Part shown: positions 42,428-50,613 of the stretch, in pieces
Position numbering within the stretch: the stretch's first letter is position 1
Layout of the letters: each line of letters starts with the position of its first letter
DNA from: Prevotellaceae bacterium
Lineage (GTDB): Bacteria; Bacteroidota; Bacteroidia; Bacteroidales; Muribaculaceae
Assembly: GCA_021772015.1 (NCBI GenBank)
Contig: JAETNS010000008.1
Location: 1-64,000 of the forward strand
Length of the DNA: 64,000 nt
Reading direction: 5' to 3'
The notes under the pieces: generated by a model
Seen by the model: the letters and a program-made list of their open reading frames with translations, nothing else
Database searches by the model: none
Told to the model about the DNA's origin: nothing
Translations under genes and position numbers: made by a program

Positions 42428-43356
42428 ATGTCGGTCTCTATCTTGCAGTCGGCGGGAGCCAGTATGTTCTTGTCGATGATCACTTCCCCGATAGCGAGGG
42501 CTTTGAGCGAGCCGCTGCGGGGATTCTTGACGCTGACGATCGCGGAGTTCACGGTGGCGGTCAGCTCCGAATCCTCAAACGCGAGGTCACATTCGTCACC
42601 CATCGTGCAATCCTCCATGATAAGGTTCTTGCAGTAGCATAAAGGTTGGGTGCCGTTGATCTTGCAACGGACAAGGCGGAGGTTGCGGGAATGCCAGCCG
42701 AGGAACTCGCCGTTGATCTCGGAGTCGTAGACAGTGACGTCATCGGTCTCCCAGAACGCGTCGCGAGAGTTGATAACCGCGTTGCGGATGACCACGTTCC
42801 GACAATACTGGAACGAATAGTTGCCCTCCTGATGATACCGGTCGATGTCGATGTCGGAGCAGTGGAAGAATATATAGTCAGCCTTGGCAACCTCCACATC
42901 GCGCAACTTCACCCCACGGCATCCCCAAAGGGTCTCCTGCGCGTCGGGGATGCGTACCTCCTCCAGCGACAGGTTCTCCATCTCGCGGAACATCTTCGGA
43001 GCATCGATCCGGCAGCGGCGCATGTCGAGATTACGCGAATACCAGAGAGCCGCGCGTGCTCCCGGCTGGAAAAGACAGTCGGTGCAGCGGAATGTGTCCA
43101 CATGCCAGAAAGGATATTTCCCCTCGAAGACACATCGCGACGCGTCGATGTAAGAGCAGCATTTGAGGGCTGATTCCCCAGGATGAAAGGTCACGCCGTC
43201 GAGATGGAGGCGGTGGGTGGCGAACAGGGCTCGTTCGCCGCCGAATTCTTTTCCATTGACCTCTTTCATGTCGGCGGGAAACTCCACCGGTTTGAAAACG
43301 TCGGGCCGGGCTGGAGTCGCGGAACTGTTGTCAGTATGGTTGCCTGTGTGTTGCAT
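42424..43356 (-). CDS. DUF3737 family right-handed beta-helix-like protein
   Basis: The 310-residue protein is built of short repeats of the form xxLxxxxCxIxxxx with many Cys and Trp, for example FRCTDCLFQPGARAALWYS and LRLVRCKINGTQPLCYCKN, typical of a pentapeptide-like or right-handed beta-helix. It matches DUF3737, a family I know only as uncharacterised. There is no signal peptide, so it should be cytoplasmic. It is the promoter-proximal gene before the PatB-like and MATE genes. Confidence 0.85.
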   Translation of the reverse strand: MQHTGNHTDNSSATPARPDVFKPVEFPADMKEVNGKEFGGERALFATHRLHLDGVTFHPGESALKCCSYIDASRCVFEGKYPFWHVDTFRCTDCLFQPGARAALWYSRNLDMRRCRIDAPKMFREMENLSLEEVRIPDAQETLWGCRGVKLRDVEVAKADYIFFHCSDIDIDRYHQEGNYSFQYCRNVVIRNAVINSRDAFWETDDVTVYDSEINGEFLGWHSRNLRLVRCKINGTQPLCYCKNLIMEDCTMGDECDLAFEDSELTATVNSAIVSVKNPRSGSLKALAIGEVIIDKNILAPADCKIETDI

Positions 43357-43380
43357 GATTCAGAACTTTTTTAGGTAATG

Positions 43381-43388
43381 CAAAGTTA
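43381..43388 (-). promoter_or_regulatory. Promoter -7 box of the DUF3737-patB-MATE operon
   Basis: The minus strand reads TAACTTTG, an exact TAnnTTTG match, 25 bases before the DUF3737 start. No clear -33 TTTG is at the expected distance. Confidence 0.58.
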
Positions 43389-43506
43389 ACGATTATGGTT
43401 GATTGTTGACTAATACATATCACCGATTATGCTACCAATATTGCAGTTTTCACCTCTGCGGTGTTTTTATGGCCGCAATATCATGAAAAGTTAGCGAAAA
43501 TATTCG

Positions 43507-43514
43507 TAAATTTG
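43507..43514 (+). promoter_or_regulatory. Promoter -7 box of the DUF4199 gene
   Basis: TAAATTTG is an exact consensus match and ends only 5 bases before the ATG at 43520. Transcription would begin at or next to the start codon, so the mRNA is probably leaderless. Confidence 0.55.
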
Positions 43515-43519
43515 CACCA

Positions 43520-44110
43520 ATGGAATCCAACAATCGCAATGGCCGGATATGGGGCGCGTCGAATGAGCCTAAGCCACGCTCGCTTTACGAGCGGGCCGGG
43601 ACAGACGGCGCGTGGCTCGGGCTGTGGTTCACGCTGCTGTTCGGGCTTAGCGTAGCGTCGATGCGTGTCCCCCTGCTCAACATAGCTGTGCTGACAATGG
43701 CCCTGCTGGTCCCGTTCATCGCTTACCGCTTCCTGCGGCGCACATATGTGGCCTCACACGGCCTGATGACATACTCCGCGCTATGGATGCAAGGGATACT
43801 GACGTTCGGGGCCGGATCGCTGATATTATGTGCGGCTGCTTTTATCTTCATGCGGTGGATTTATCCGGATTTCATACTTGACACCCTCCGTATGGGGGTG
43901 GAGTTCTATCGCAACGAGCCTACGGGGACCGGCGCGGAGCTTGCCGAAGAGTTCCAGACTATAATCGACCGGAAACTGGCTCCCTCTCCGTTCACGATAG
44001 CGATGGTATGGATGTGGCTGGGGCTTTTCTCCGGCTCGGTGCTGTCGATGTTCCTCGCGGCTATTGTCCGCATAGCGAAAGTGCCTGTCGAAGGGAGAGG
44101 CCGTCAGTGA
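43520..44110 (+). CDS. DUF4199 family membrane protein
   Basis: The 196-residue protein has four hydrophobic helices (WLGLWFTLLFGLSVASM, LLVPFIAYRFLRRTY, GILTFGAGSLILCAAAFIF and MVWMWLGLFSGSVLSMFLA) and fits the DUF4199 pattern. In Bacteroidetes this gene commonly lies next to a dolichol-phosphate-mannose-type glycosyltransferase, as here (29 bases downstream), so a membrane partner role is likely. The exact function is unknown. Confidence 0.8.
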   Translation: MESNNRNGRIWGASNEPKPRSLYERAGTDGAWLGLWFTLLFGLSVASMRVPLLNIAVLTMALLVPFIAYRFLRRTYVASHGLMTYSALWMQGILTFGAGSLILCAAAFIFMRWIYPDFILDTLRMGVEFYRNEPTGTGAELAEEFQTIIDRKLAPSPFTIAMVWMWLGLFSGSVLSMFLAAIVRIAKVPVEGRGRQ

Positions 44111-44139
44111 TCCTCTTCCTGAAAATCAATTAGAGCAAA

Positions 44140-45114
44140 ATGAACAACGAAGAATATCCTGTTGACATATCGGTGGTGGTCCCTCTGTTCAACGAAGAGG
44201 AATCGCTGCCCGAACTTCAGTCCTGGATTGACAGGGTGATGAAGGAGAACGGCTTCACCTATGAGGTCATATATGTCAATGACGGTTCGACCGACAGGTC
44301 GTGGGATGTCATCAGGGAATTGTCTGCCGGTAATCCGGCATCCGTCCACGGGGTGTGTTTCCGCCGTAACTATGGAAAATCACCGGCGTTGCATACCGGC
44401 TTCCGGCGTGCCAGAGGGCGTGTGGTGATCACCATGGATGCCGACCTGCAGGACTCCCCCGACGAGATCCCGGAGCTGTACAGGATGATCACCGAGGAGG
44501 GGTATGACCTTGTCAGCGGATGGAAGCAGAAGCGTTATGACCCGCTGTCCAAGACCATCCCTACCAAGCTGTTCAACGCGACAGCCCGCAAGGTCAGCGG
44601 CATAAAAAACCTCCATGATTTCAACTGCGGCCTGAAAGCTTACCGCAACAAGGTCGTGAAGCATATCGAGGTGTATGGCGACATGCACCGCTACATACCT
44701 TATCTGGCGAAAAACGCCGGATTTTCACGGATAGGGGAGAAGGTGGTCCACCATCAGGCCCGCAAGTACGGCAAGACCAAGTTCGGCCTCGACCGCTTTG
44801 TCAACGGATACCTTGACCTGGCAACCCTCTGGTTCACCAACAAGTTCGGCATCAAGCCTATGCACTTTTTCGGGTTGCTGGGTTCGCTGATGTTCCTTCT
44901 GGGACTTGTCGCTGTCATGGTTGTCGGCTTCCACAAGCTATGGGCGATGCACACGGGCCAGCACTATATTCTTGTGACCGACTCGCCGTATTTCTATCTT
45001 TCCCTGACATCGATGATCCTCGGTACGCAGCTTTTCCTGACCGGCTTCCTCGGAGAGCTGATCGTCAGGAACTCATCGCGTCGTAACGACTACGAGATAG
45101 AGTCACAGTTCTGA
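44140..45114 (+). CDS. Family 2 glycosyltransferase with two C-terminal membrane helices (GtrB/DPM1-like)
   Basis: The 324-residue protein has the GT-A fold: VDISVVVPLFNEEESLPEL, YVNDGSTDRSWDVI, FRRNYGKSPALHTGF and the DxD motif MDADLQDSPDEIPEL. The C-terminal third holds two membrane helices (FGLLGSLMFLLGLVAVM and LSLTSMILGTQLFLTGFLG). This matches enzymes that load a sugar onto undecaprenyl or dolichyl phosphate. The glycan that is modified is unknown. Confidence 0.93.
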   Translation: MNNEEYPVDISVVVPLFNEEESLPELQSWIDRVMKENGFTYEVIYVNDGSTDRSWDVIRELSAGNPASVHGVCFRRNYGKSPALHTGFRRARGRVVITMDADLQDSPDEIPELYRMITEEGYDLVSGWKQKRYDPLSKTIPTKLFNATARKVSGIKNLHDFNCGLKAYRNKVVKHIEVYGDMHRYIPYLAKNAGFSRIGEKVVHHQARKYGKTKFGLDRFVNGYLDLATLWFTNKFGIKPMHFFGLLGSLMFLLGLVAVMVVGFHKLWAMHTGQHYILVTDSPYFYLSLTSMILGTQLFLTGFLGELIVRNSSRRNDYEIESQF

Positions 45115-45130
45115 TTGTTGCGGGTTTAGT

Positions 45131-45754
45131 ATGACAAAACAGATGTCAAGACCTATTGAAACCGACATACTCGCCCGCTTGGCCGTGGTGATGCTGATCC
45201 CATTGGGATTGCTCGCCGGAAGCTGCAACACAAGTGGTTGCACAGACAATCACAGCGCATTGCCACTCATGGGATTATATGACTATGCCACGGGGCAGTC
45301 GGTTGCTCTTGATTCAATCGACTTCGGGGGAATAGGTGCTCCCGGCGATTCACTGCTGGTCCATTCGGGGGAAAAATGCAGCCAGGTCTACCTGCCTTTC
45401 CGAGACAACACAAACACGACCTCGTTTCTCATACATTACGATTACAAGCTGCAAGGGCTCGATGATCCGGCTTTCGACGACATAATCACGTTTCATTATG
45501 ACGTGGAGCCTTATTTCGCTTCGAGCGAATGCGGGGCCATGTATCGTTATGTCATCCGTGGAGTCGACTACACCCGTCATCTTGTCGATTCGGTTGCAGT
45601 GGTCGATTCGGTGATAACAAATGTCGAGATGGAGCGCATAAAGGTCTTCTTCCGTATGGCCGCATCAGGCCCTGAGGAGGAGAATCCGGGAGAGGATACG
45701 CCGGCAGAAGAAGATACACCATCGGAGGATATCCGGGAAGGGGGTGACGCATGA
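45131..45754 (+). CDS. DUF6452 family lipoprotein
   Basis: The 207-residue protein has a hydrophobic signal ending LLAGSC (lipobox). The following C-rich start NTSGCTDN and the strands GLYDYATGQSVALDSIDFGG and YVIRGVDYTRHLVDSVAV fit the DUF6452 family. The C-terminus is a proline/glutamate-rich tail with several DTP-type units. It overlaps the DUF6048 gene by four bases; this pair is a usual neighbour set in Bacteroidales, suggesting an envelope function together. Confidence 0.75.
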   Translation: MTKQMSRPIETDILARLAVVMLIPLGLLAGSCNTSGCTDNHSALPLMGLYDYATGQSVALDSIDFGGIGAPGDSLLVHSGEKCSQVYLPFRDNTNTTSFLIHYDYKLQGLDDPAFDDIITFHYDVEPYFASSECGAMYRYVIRGVDYTRHLVDSVAVVDSVITNVEMERIKVFFRMAASGPEEENPGEDTPAEEDTPSEDIREGGDA

Positions 45755-46758
45755 GGCCGGTCCGTTTTGTCCTGCTGATCATCTGTTTCATGTCGATCTT
45801 CTCCGCCGGAGCGCAGAGAAGGGTGACACCAGTAAAGACTGCGTCGAAGAATCTGGCGGGAGTGAATGAAAACAAGCAGCCCGGCGACTCTATCGACCGG
45901 TCACGGCTGGTCAGCGTCACCGACGAGCAGGGCAACAAGATATTGGTAGACACCGTCACAGGCAAGGAGATGCCTGATACATTGGCGGTTGACGGAGTGA
46001 CGCAAGGACGTGTGCCGAAGATGATCAATCCCCTTCTGTTCAGCGCGTCGGTGGGGATCGATCTCTGGGATCCGATGATGAGGATCTTCGGCCAAAGCTA
46101 TGGTCTGGTCGGTTTATCGGCCGAACTCAATCTGCATAACCGCTATATCCCTGTGGTGGAGGTAGGATTGGGAAACGCCAGTTCCACTCCCAGCAACCAG
46201 AACTACACTTATCATGTCGGTGTCTCTCCTTATTTCCGGATAGGCGCCAACTACAATTTCCTGTATAACAGCAATCCCGACTACCAGTTTGTCGCCGGTC
46301 TGAGATTCGGCTGGACAAGGTTCGACTATCAGTTGCGTAATGTAAGTATCAGCGATCCTTACTGGGGGCAGGATCAGATCGTGGATTTCCCGACACAGAC
46401 ATCGTCGGTCACATATCTCAATGTCATATTCGGGCTTCGGGTGAAAATCTGGAAGCCGATATCCATGGGATGGAATGTCAGGTTCAGGACTATCCTCCAT
46501 GAGACCGACCAGCTTGACGGCAAGCCTTGGTATATACCCGGTTACGGTTCCCGAAAGGGGATAATAACAGGCTCGTTCTCTGTATTTTATACATTCTCGC
46601 TTGCGGGTAAGAAAAAGACAGAAACTGATCTTCCTCCGGGATTCGAGCTTGAGCCGGGGCCGGAAGTCCCTCCGGGAGCTCCCGATGTCGAGGATCCGTC
46701 AGATAATGGCCGCAGGCCAGTCTCTCCGATGTCTACGGAGACCGAACCCTTTGAGTGA
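45751..46758 (+). CDS. DUF6048 family outer-membrane beta-barrel-like protein
   Basis: The 335-residue protein has a signal peptide (about 1-20, ending SAGAQ). A linker follows, then a region of alternating strands from about 90 (FSASVGIDLWDPMMRIFGQ, YFRIGANYNFLYNS, LRFGWTRFDYQL and VIFGLRVKIWKP) that reads as an outer-membrane barrel. The C-terminal tail is proline/glycine-rich. It matches DUF6048, which is uncharacterised. Four-base overlap with the preceding lipoprotein gene indicates coupling. Confidence 0.75.
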   Translation: MRPVRFVLLIICFMSIFSAGAQRRVTPVKTASKNLAGVNENKQPGDSIDRSRLVSVTDEQGNKILVDTVTGKEMPDTLAVDGVTQGRVPKMINPLLFSASVGIDLWDPMMRIFGQSYGLVGLSAELNLHNRYIPVVEVGLGNASSTPSNQNYTYHVGVSPYFRIGANYNFLYNSNPDYQFVAGLRFGWTRFDYQLRNVSISDPYWGQDQIVDFPTQTSSVTYLNVIFGLRVKIWKPISMGWNVRFRTILHETDQLDGKPWYIPGYGSRKGIITGSFSVFYTFSLAGKKKTETDLPPGFELEPGPEVPPGAPDVEDPSDNGRRPVSPMSTETEPFE

Positions 46759-46799
46759 CCGGTTGTTAATGTTATTAAATACCATCTAAGAATCAGACA

Positions 46800-47243
46800 A
46801 TGAAAATAGCCCTTTGCAGCGATCATGCCGGTTATGAGCTTAAAAGCATCATAGAAGGCTATCTCGAATCCCAAGGCCGGGAGTTCGAGGATTTCGGAAC
46901 ACATTCCACGGAGTCTTGCGATTATCCCGACTTCGCCCATCCGGCAGCATTGGCCGTCGAGGAGGGACGTTGTTATCCCGGAATAGCCATATGCGGCACA
47001 GGAAACGGCATCGGCATGACCCTTAACAAACATCAGGGAGTACGCGCCGCCTTGTGCTGGAATGTAGAGATCGCGAAACTCGCCCGCCAGCATAACGACG
47101 CGAATGTGCTGGTGCTGCCGGCCCGGTTCATTGACCCTGTCACGGCTCTGGCAGTCGTGGACGCGTTTCTGAATACCTCTTTCGAGGGAGGACGGCATGC
47201 GCGCCGTATCGCCAAGATCCCGGTGGATCAGTCAGGCTGCTGA
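46800..47243 (+). CDS. rpiB: Ribose 5-phosphate isomerase B
   Basis: RpiB interconverts ribose 5-phosphate and ribulose 5-phosphate. The 147-residue protein has ALCSDHAGYELKSIIEGYL, DFGTHSTESCDYPDFAHPAA and the active-site loop ICGTGNGIGMTLNKHQGVRA. It links to the transketolase gene further down in pentose-phosphate metabolism. The 19 bases at 46771-46789 upstream match a block before nth. Confidence 0.95.
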   Translation: MKIALCSDHAGYELKSIIEGYLESQGREFEDFGTHSTESCDYPDFAHPAALAVEEGRCYPGIAICGTGNGIGMTLNKHQGVRAALCWNVEIAKLARQHNDANVLVLPARFIDPVTALAVVDAFLNTSFEGGRHARRIAKIPVDQSGC

Positions 47244-47266
47244 AAACAAGGAATTTGTAAATTTAA

Positions 47267-47320
47267 CGACAGATATCAAGAAGGCCACCCTGAAAAGGGT
47301 GGCCTTCTTGATATCTGTCG
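47267..47320. terminator. Very long bidirectional terminator hairpin (25-bp stem, GAAA loop)
   Basis: Bases 47267-47291 and 47296-47320 are exact reverse complements with the loop GAAA. The core is AAGGCCACCCT. On the plus strand TTTGTCT follows; on the minus strand TTAAATTTAC follows. It separates the convergent rpiB and ferredoxin genes. Confidence 0.88.
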
Positions 47321-47333
47321 TTTGTCTCGGTGA

Positions 47334-47504
47334 TTATTCGCCGGGGATGATAGCGTCGGAGGGGCAGACTTCAGCGCAGGTGCCACACTCGATGCATGTG
47401 TCGGGATCGATCACATAGATGTCACCCTCGGAAATAGCCTCAACGGGGCAGTTGGGAAGACAGGTGCCGCAGGCGACACACTTGTCGGTGATAACGTAAG
47501 CCAT
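47334..47504 (-). CDS. 2[4Fe-4S] ferredoxin
   Basis: This 56-residue protein starts MAYVITDKCVACGTCLPNC and carries two perfect cluster motifs: Cys9-x2-Cys12-x2-Cys15-x3-Cys19-Pro and Cys37-x2-Cys40-x2-Cys43-x3-Cys47-Pro. It is a clostridial-type electron carrier, used for example by pyruvate:ferredoxin oxidoreductase or hydrogenase in anaerobes. It is easily missed because of its length. A promoter box TATTTTTG lies at 47590-47597 and a terminator follows the stop at once, so it is a single-gene unit. Confidence 0.96.
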   Translation of the reverse strand: MAYVITDKCVACGTCLPNCPVEAISEGDIYVIDPDTCIECGTCAEVCPSDAIIPGE

Positions 47505-47589
47505 TGTAGTTTAATCGATTAAGTTTATAGATGTTTCAAAACGTATGTCTATATGCCTGAATTTGCCTTTTGAGAGGCGAAATACGCTG

Positions 47590-47597
47590 CAAAAATA
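47590..47597 (-). promoter_or_regulatory. Promoter -7 box of the ferredoxin gene
   Basis: The minus strand reads TATTTTTG, matching TAnnTTTG, 86 bases before the ATG at 47504. The -33 box is not clear. The leader is about 80 nt and AT-rich near the start. Confidence 0.5.
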
Positions 47598-47677
47598 AGT
47601 GTTTTTTGCCAAACTACCGCTTCTTTCCGTGAAAAAGTTTAGATGACTTCCATGGAAGCTCTATTGCTTCATATGGT

Positions 47678-49198
47678 TCATGGAATGAAAATTTTGCTGA
47701 CCCGGGAGCCACGGCGCACTATGACAATCCCTCGGGCATCCTCTTTTGAGAATATGCGCCGGCCGTCGATGGTGTAATATTCCTCCGGCATTGAGTCTTC
47801 GGGGTCAAGCATGTCCTGCTCGATATATTCTGTCGCTGATTTGCCGGCGACTGCAAGCAGGCGCATGTTCTTGATTTCCCATGTAGAGGCTTCCTCGGTG
47901 GATGATGTGTAGCGGAATCCGACCTTGACTTTCTTCCCGGCCCACGGCGAAAGGTCGACCACGGAGGAGTTCACGAAGTCCCAGTTGTTGCCCAAGGGCC
48001 AGCGGCGCACCTGCAGAGGATGGTCTTCCCCGTCGACCTGTGCCACGACGGTCAGGCATGAATAAGGGGCCTCGGCGAACTTCACGGCATGATCGAATTC
48101 AAACCATGCCGCTTTGTGGTCGGCAAGGTCGATTTCCGGGGTCAGCAATGTCGCGTCTGTCTCGTAATATGTCAGGTTTGTCGACGGGCCGCGCGAACCT
48201 GATCCTTTCCATCCGTGGTCAGTTGTGTTGCTCCATACATTGATCCCTGAAGCGGAGCCGGGGGCGGTTTCCACGGTGCAATTGCCTTTGTCACCAAGGA
48301 ATGTGGACGCGTACAGTTCGACCGGGACAGACTCTTTTTCGCGGATTGTGGCTCCTCCGGTGAAACTCTGGCTTTTGACCGATGTCAATGGCCGGAAAGG
48401 CTCACCTACGGAATCGCCCCAGACATATCTTGCGAGATTCGGGAAATCGACGAACGGGTTGCGGTTGCCCTGCAAACGCTCGACATCATTGTTTCGGACA
48501 GTCTCGATCTGGTCGACATTGTCATCCTTGGCCCAGTCGAGATAGAGTGTGTATGCCCATTCCTGAAGAGTGGGATATGCGCCTGTCTTCAGGATTCTGA
48601 CAGCCTGGTTGCCACTCCATGTGAAGTCTTGATAGGCTGTGGCCATATAGAAATATCCTCTGGCGAAGTCTCCTTTCCATTGGTCGCCCGGCTCCCAGTA
48701 GCGGTAGTCCTGCGATGTGGGATCCCCGGAGCGGGTGCCGATGCGGGTGACTCCGTTGCCTCGCCACTCGACATCCACGTTGGCCATCGGATAGTTGCTT
48801 TTGTGGTTGTTGATGGTGGTCTGGCACGGCATCAGGTTGTAGAGGTCCTTGTAGGCGTTGTTCTCCGATCCTCCCCACCAGCTTTTTGGAAAAGAGTGCT
48901 CGATGTTCATGCCGCTTACGCTTGCCCCACGGCTGCCGAAGCTGAATTCATCGGGGGAGTAACGGTCGCGGACATAGCCGCCATCGATCATGTCGGTGAC
49001 ATAGAACGCCCACCAGGTCTTGAGATTGCCCGATCCGTATGACAGCATCTTGACATCGTTGCTTGCAATCTCGTGGATAGCCTGTTTCAGTTCGCGGCCG
49101 GTCAGGCCGTCCAGCGGGGCATAATAATCAAGTGGGATCTGCGCGGCCGCACCTATGGCGACGGTGGCGCAGCAGAAAGAGAGTATGCTTTTTTTCAT
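47678..49198 (-). CDS. Secreted endonuclease I family nuclease with C-terminal sorting-like tail
   Basis: The 506-residue protein starts MKKSILSFCCATVAIGAAAQ, a signal peptide. The nuclease domain (about 25-270) has the endonuclease I motif NIEHSFPKSWWGG and the following PCQTTINNHKSNYPMANV, as in NucM/EndA-type non-specific nucleases. A jelly-roll-like domain follows (about 310-465, with AWFEFDHAVKF and WAGKKVKVGFRYTSS). The end reads EEYYTIDGRRIFS, then a basic strand ending KIFIP, a sorting-tail pattern shared with the SusE/F-like protein at the right edge. It probably degrades extracellular DNA. The frame opens at 49288, but the signal peptide fixes the start at 49198. Confidence 0.9.
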   Translation of the reverse strand: MKKSILSFCCATVAIGAAAQIPLDYYAPLDGLTGRELKQAIHEIASNDVKMLSYGSGNLKTWWAFYVTDMIDGGYVRDRYSPDEFSFGSRGASVSGMNIEHSFPKSWWGGSENNAYKDLYNLMPCQTTINNHKSNYPMANVDVEWRGNGVTRIGTRSGDPTSQDYRYWEPGDQWKGDFARGYFYMATAYQDFTWSGNQAVRILKTGAYPTLQEWAYTLYLDWAKDDNVDQIETVRNNDVERLQGNRNPFVDFPNLARYVWGDSVGEPFRPLTSVKSQSFTGGATIREKESVPVELYASTFLGDKGNCTVETAPGSASGINVWSNTTDHGWKGSGSRGPSTNLTYYETDATLLTPEIDLADHKAAWFEFDHAVKFAEAPYSCLTVVAQVDGEDHPLQVRRWPLGNNWDFVNSSVVDLSPWAGKKVKVGFRYTSSTEEASTWEIKNMRLLAVAGKSATEYIEQDMLDPEDSMPEEYYTIDGRRIFSKEDARGIVIVRRGSRVSKIFIP

Positions 49199-49234
49199 GT
49201 TCTGAAAGTGTTTTTTCGATGGTTTATTGCGCGA

Positions 49235-49261
49235 ACCGGTTAACCGGTCAAAATAATTTTG
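49235..49261. promoter_or_regulatory. Palindrome ACCGGTTAACCGGT next to divergent promoter boxes
   Basis: Bases 49235-49248 form a perfect 14-bp palindrome. Directly after it lies CAAAATAATTTTG (49249-49261), which is itself a palindrome and holds TAATTTTG on the plus strand and TTATTTTG on the minus strand. The site is between the divergent nuclease and ROK kinase genes. An operator for a dimeric regulator is a fair guess. Confidence 0.45.
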
Positions 49262-49366
49262 GACAGCTGCTTGCTTCTTCCACGGCAAATATACGGATTT
49301 ATCCCGATTTTATTGTAACTTCGTGGTGTAATTCCTGCTTAGAATCAAAACTGACCTGAAAAACTG

Positions 49367-50503
49367 ATGTACAATACTGATAAACGAACTGTTGTGACCC
49401 TCGATGCCGGGGGCACGAATTTTGTGTTCGGGGCGATGAGAGGATGTGAGTTCATCGTCGAGCCCCTCACTCTTCCCTCACGGGCCAATGATCTTGACAA
49501 ATGTCTGGAGACGATGGTCGCGGGATTCCGCGAGATAATAAGACGGCTTGACTGCGAGCCTGTCGCCATATCTTTCGCCTTCCCCGGTCCGGCCGATTAT
49601 GCCAACGGGATTGTCGGCGGTTTCCTCCCGAACTTCCCCTCGTTTCGTGACGGGGTGGCTCTCGGGCCGTTCCTTCACCGTACTTTCGGGCTGCCGGTGT
49701 ATATAAACAATGACGGCGACCTCTTTGCTTTCGGTGAGGCGACGGCCGGAGTGATGCCGGAAATCAATGCCAAGGTCATTGAGATGGGAGGCGATCGTCA
49801 GTACCACAATCTTCTGGGCTACACCTTTGGTACAGGACTCGGGGTCGGCTCAGTGATAAACGGCGCGTTGAATTTGGGCAACAATTCCTGCGTGGAGACC
49901 TTCTGCTTGCCTTACAGAAACGATCATGGCTGCATGGTGGAGGATTTCGCCGCGATTCGGGCTATAACCCGTGTATACGGGGAATTGACAGGGTGTCGTG
50001 ATCACGGCCTGACTCCGCGCGATATCTGCGCGATCGCCGATGGGCGTGACCCGTCCGGGAACTCGGCGGTAGTGTCAGAGACAAAAATGGAGGCGGCAAG
50101 GGAAGCGTTCCGTCGGTTCGGTGAGGCAGCCGGGGATGCGATGGCCACAGCGGTTACACTGACCGATTCCCTGATTGTGATCGGTGGAGGGCTGACGGGA
50201 GCCGCCCGCTATATCATGCCGTCGTTGCTGAAAGAACTCAAGTCAAAAGTGATGTCTGTCGAAGGGGTAGGGGTCAACCGCGTCCAGATGGAGGTGTTCG
50301 ATCTCGATGATCCTGAAGAATTCAGCCGTTTTGTCAAGGGGGAATCGCGTCCCCTGAAAATCTATGGCTTCGACGAGACTGTCAACTATGATCCCATGAA
50401 GCGTACCGGTGTCTGCATCTCACGCCTTGGTGCCTCCCGTGCCATCTCGATCGGCGCATATGCCTACGCCCTCTCGCGCCTCGATGCCCTGACCATCAAA
50501 TGA
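49367..50503 (+). CDS. ROK family sugar kinase-like protein
   Basis: The 378-residue protein has the ROK ATP-binding start VVTLDAGGTNFVFGAM, the phosphate block SFAFPGPADYANGIVGG, the catalytic aspartate in YINNDGDLFAFGE and the late glycine-rich LIVIGGGLTGAARYI. ROK kinases phosphorylate glucose, fructose, N-acetylmannosamine and similar sugars. The zinc-binding GH and CxCGxxGC motifs of the family are not present; the equivalent region reads NNSCVETFCLPYRNDHGC. The substrate is not predictable. Confidence 0.85.
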   Translation: MYNTDKRTVVTLDAGGTNFVFGAMRGCEFIVEPLTLPSRANDLDKCLETMVAGFREIIRRLDCEPVAISFAFPGPADYANGIVGGFLPNFPSFRDGVALGPFLHRTFGLPVYINNDGDLFAFGEATAGVMPEINAKVIEMGGDRQYHNLLGYTFGTGLGVGSVINGALNLGNNSCVETFCLPYRNDHGCMVEDFAAIRAITRVYGELTGCRDHGLTPRDICAIADGRDPSGNSAVVSETKMEAAREAFRRFGEAAGDAMATAVTLTDSLIVIGGGLTGAARYIMPSLLKELKSKVMSVEGVGVNRVQMEVFDLDDPEEFSRFVKGESRPLKIYGFDETVNYDPMKRTGVCISRLGASRAISIGAYAYALSRLDALTIK

Positions 50504-50541
50504 CTTCTGCCAGCATAATCCGAACAAATGTATAGATGTTG

Positions 50542-50610
50542 CCTTCCACATTGAACTGCGCTACAACAGTTTTGTACCTGACTGTTGTGGCGCAGTTCAA
50601 TTTGTGGAGG
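50542..50610. terminator. Long hairpin between the ROK kinase gene and cydB
   Basis: TTGAACTGCGCTACAACAGT (50551-50570) pairs with 50581-50600 with a single mismatch that becomes a G-U pair on the plus strand. The outer CCACA/TGTGG segments extend it. The loop is 10 bases. It separates convergent genes, and the cydB stop lies 4 bases away. Confidence 0.75.
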
Positions 50611-50613
50611 GTA

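Noticed and set aside
47647-47658. Palindrome CTTCCATGGAAG after endonuclease I
   Set aside because: Twelve bases with no T-run and no second copy seen; too weak to call a regulatory site or terminator.
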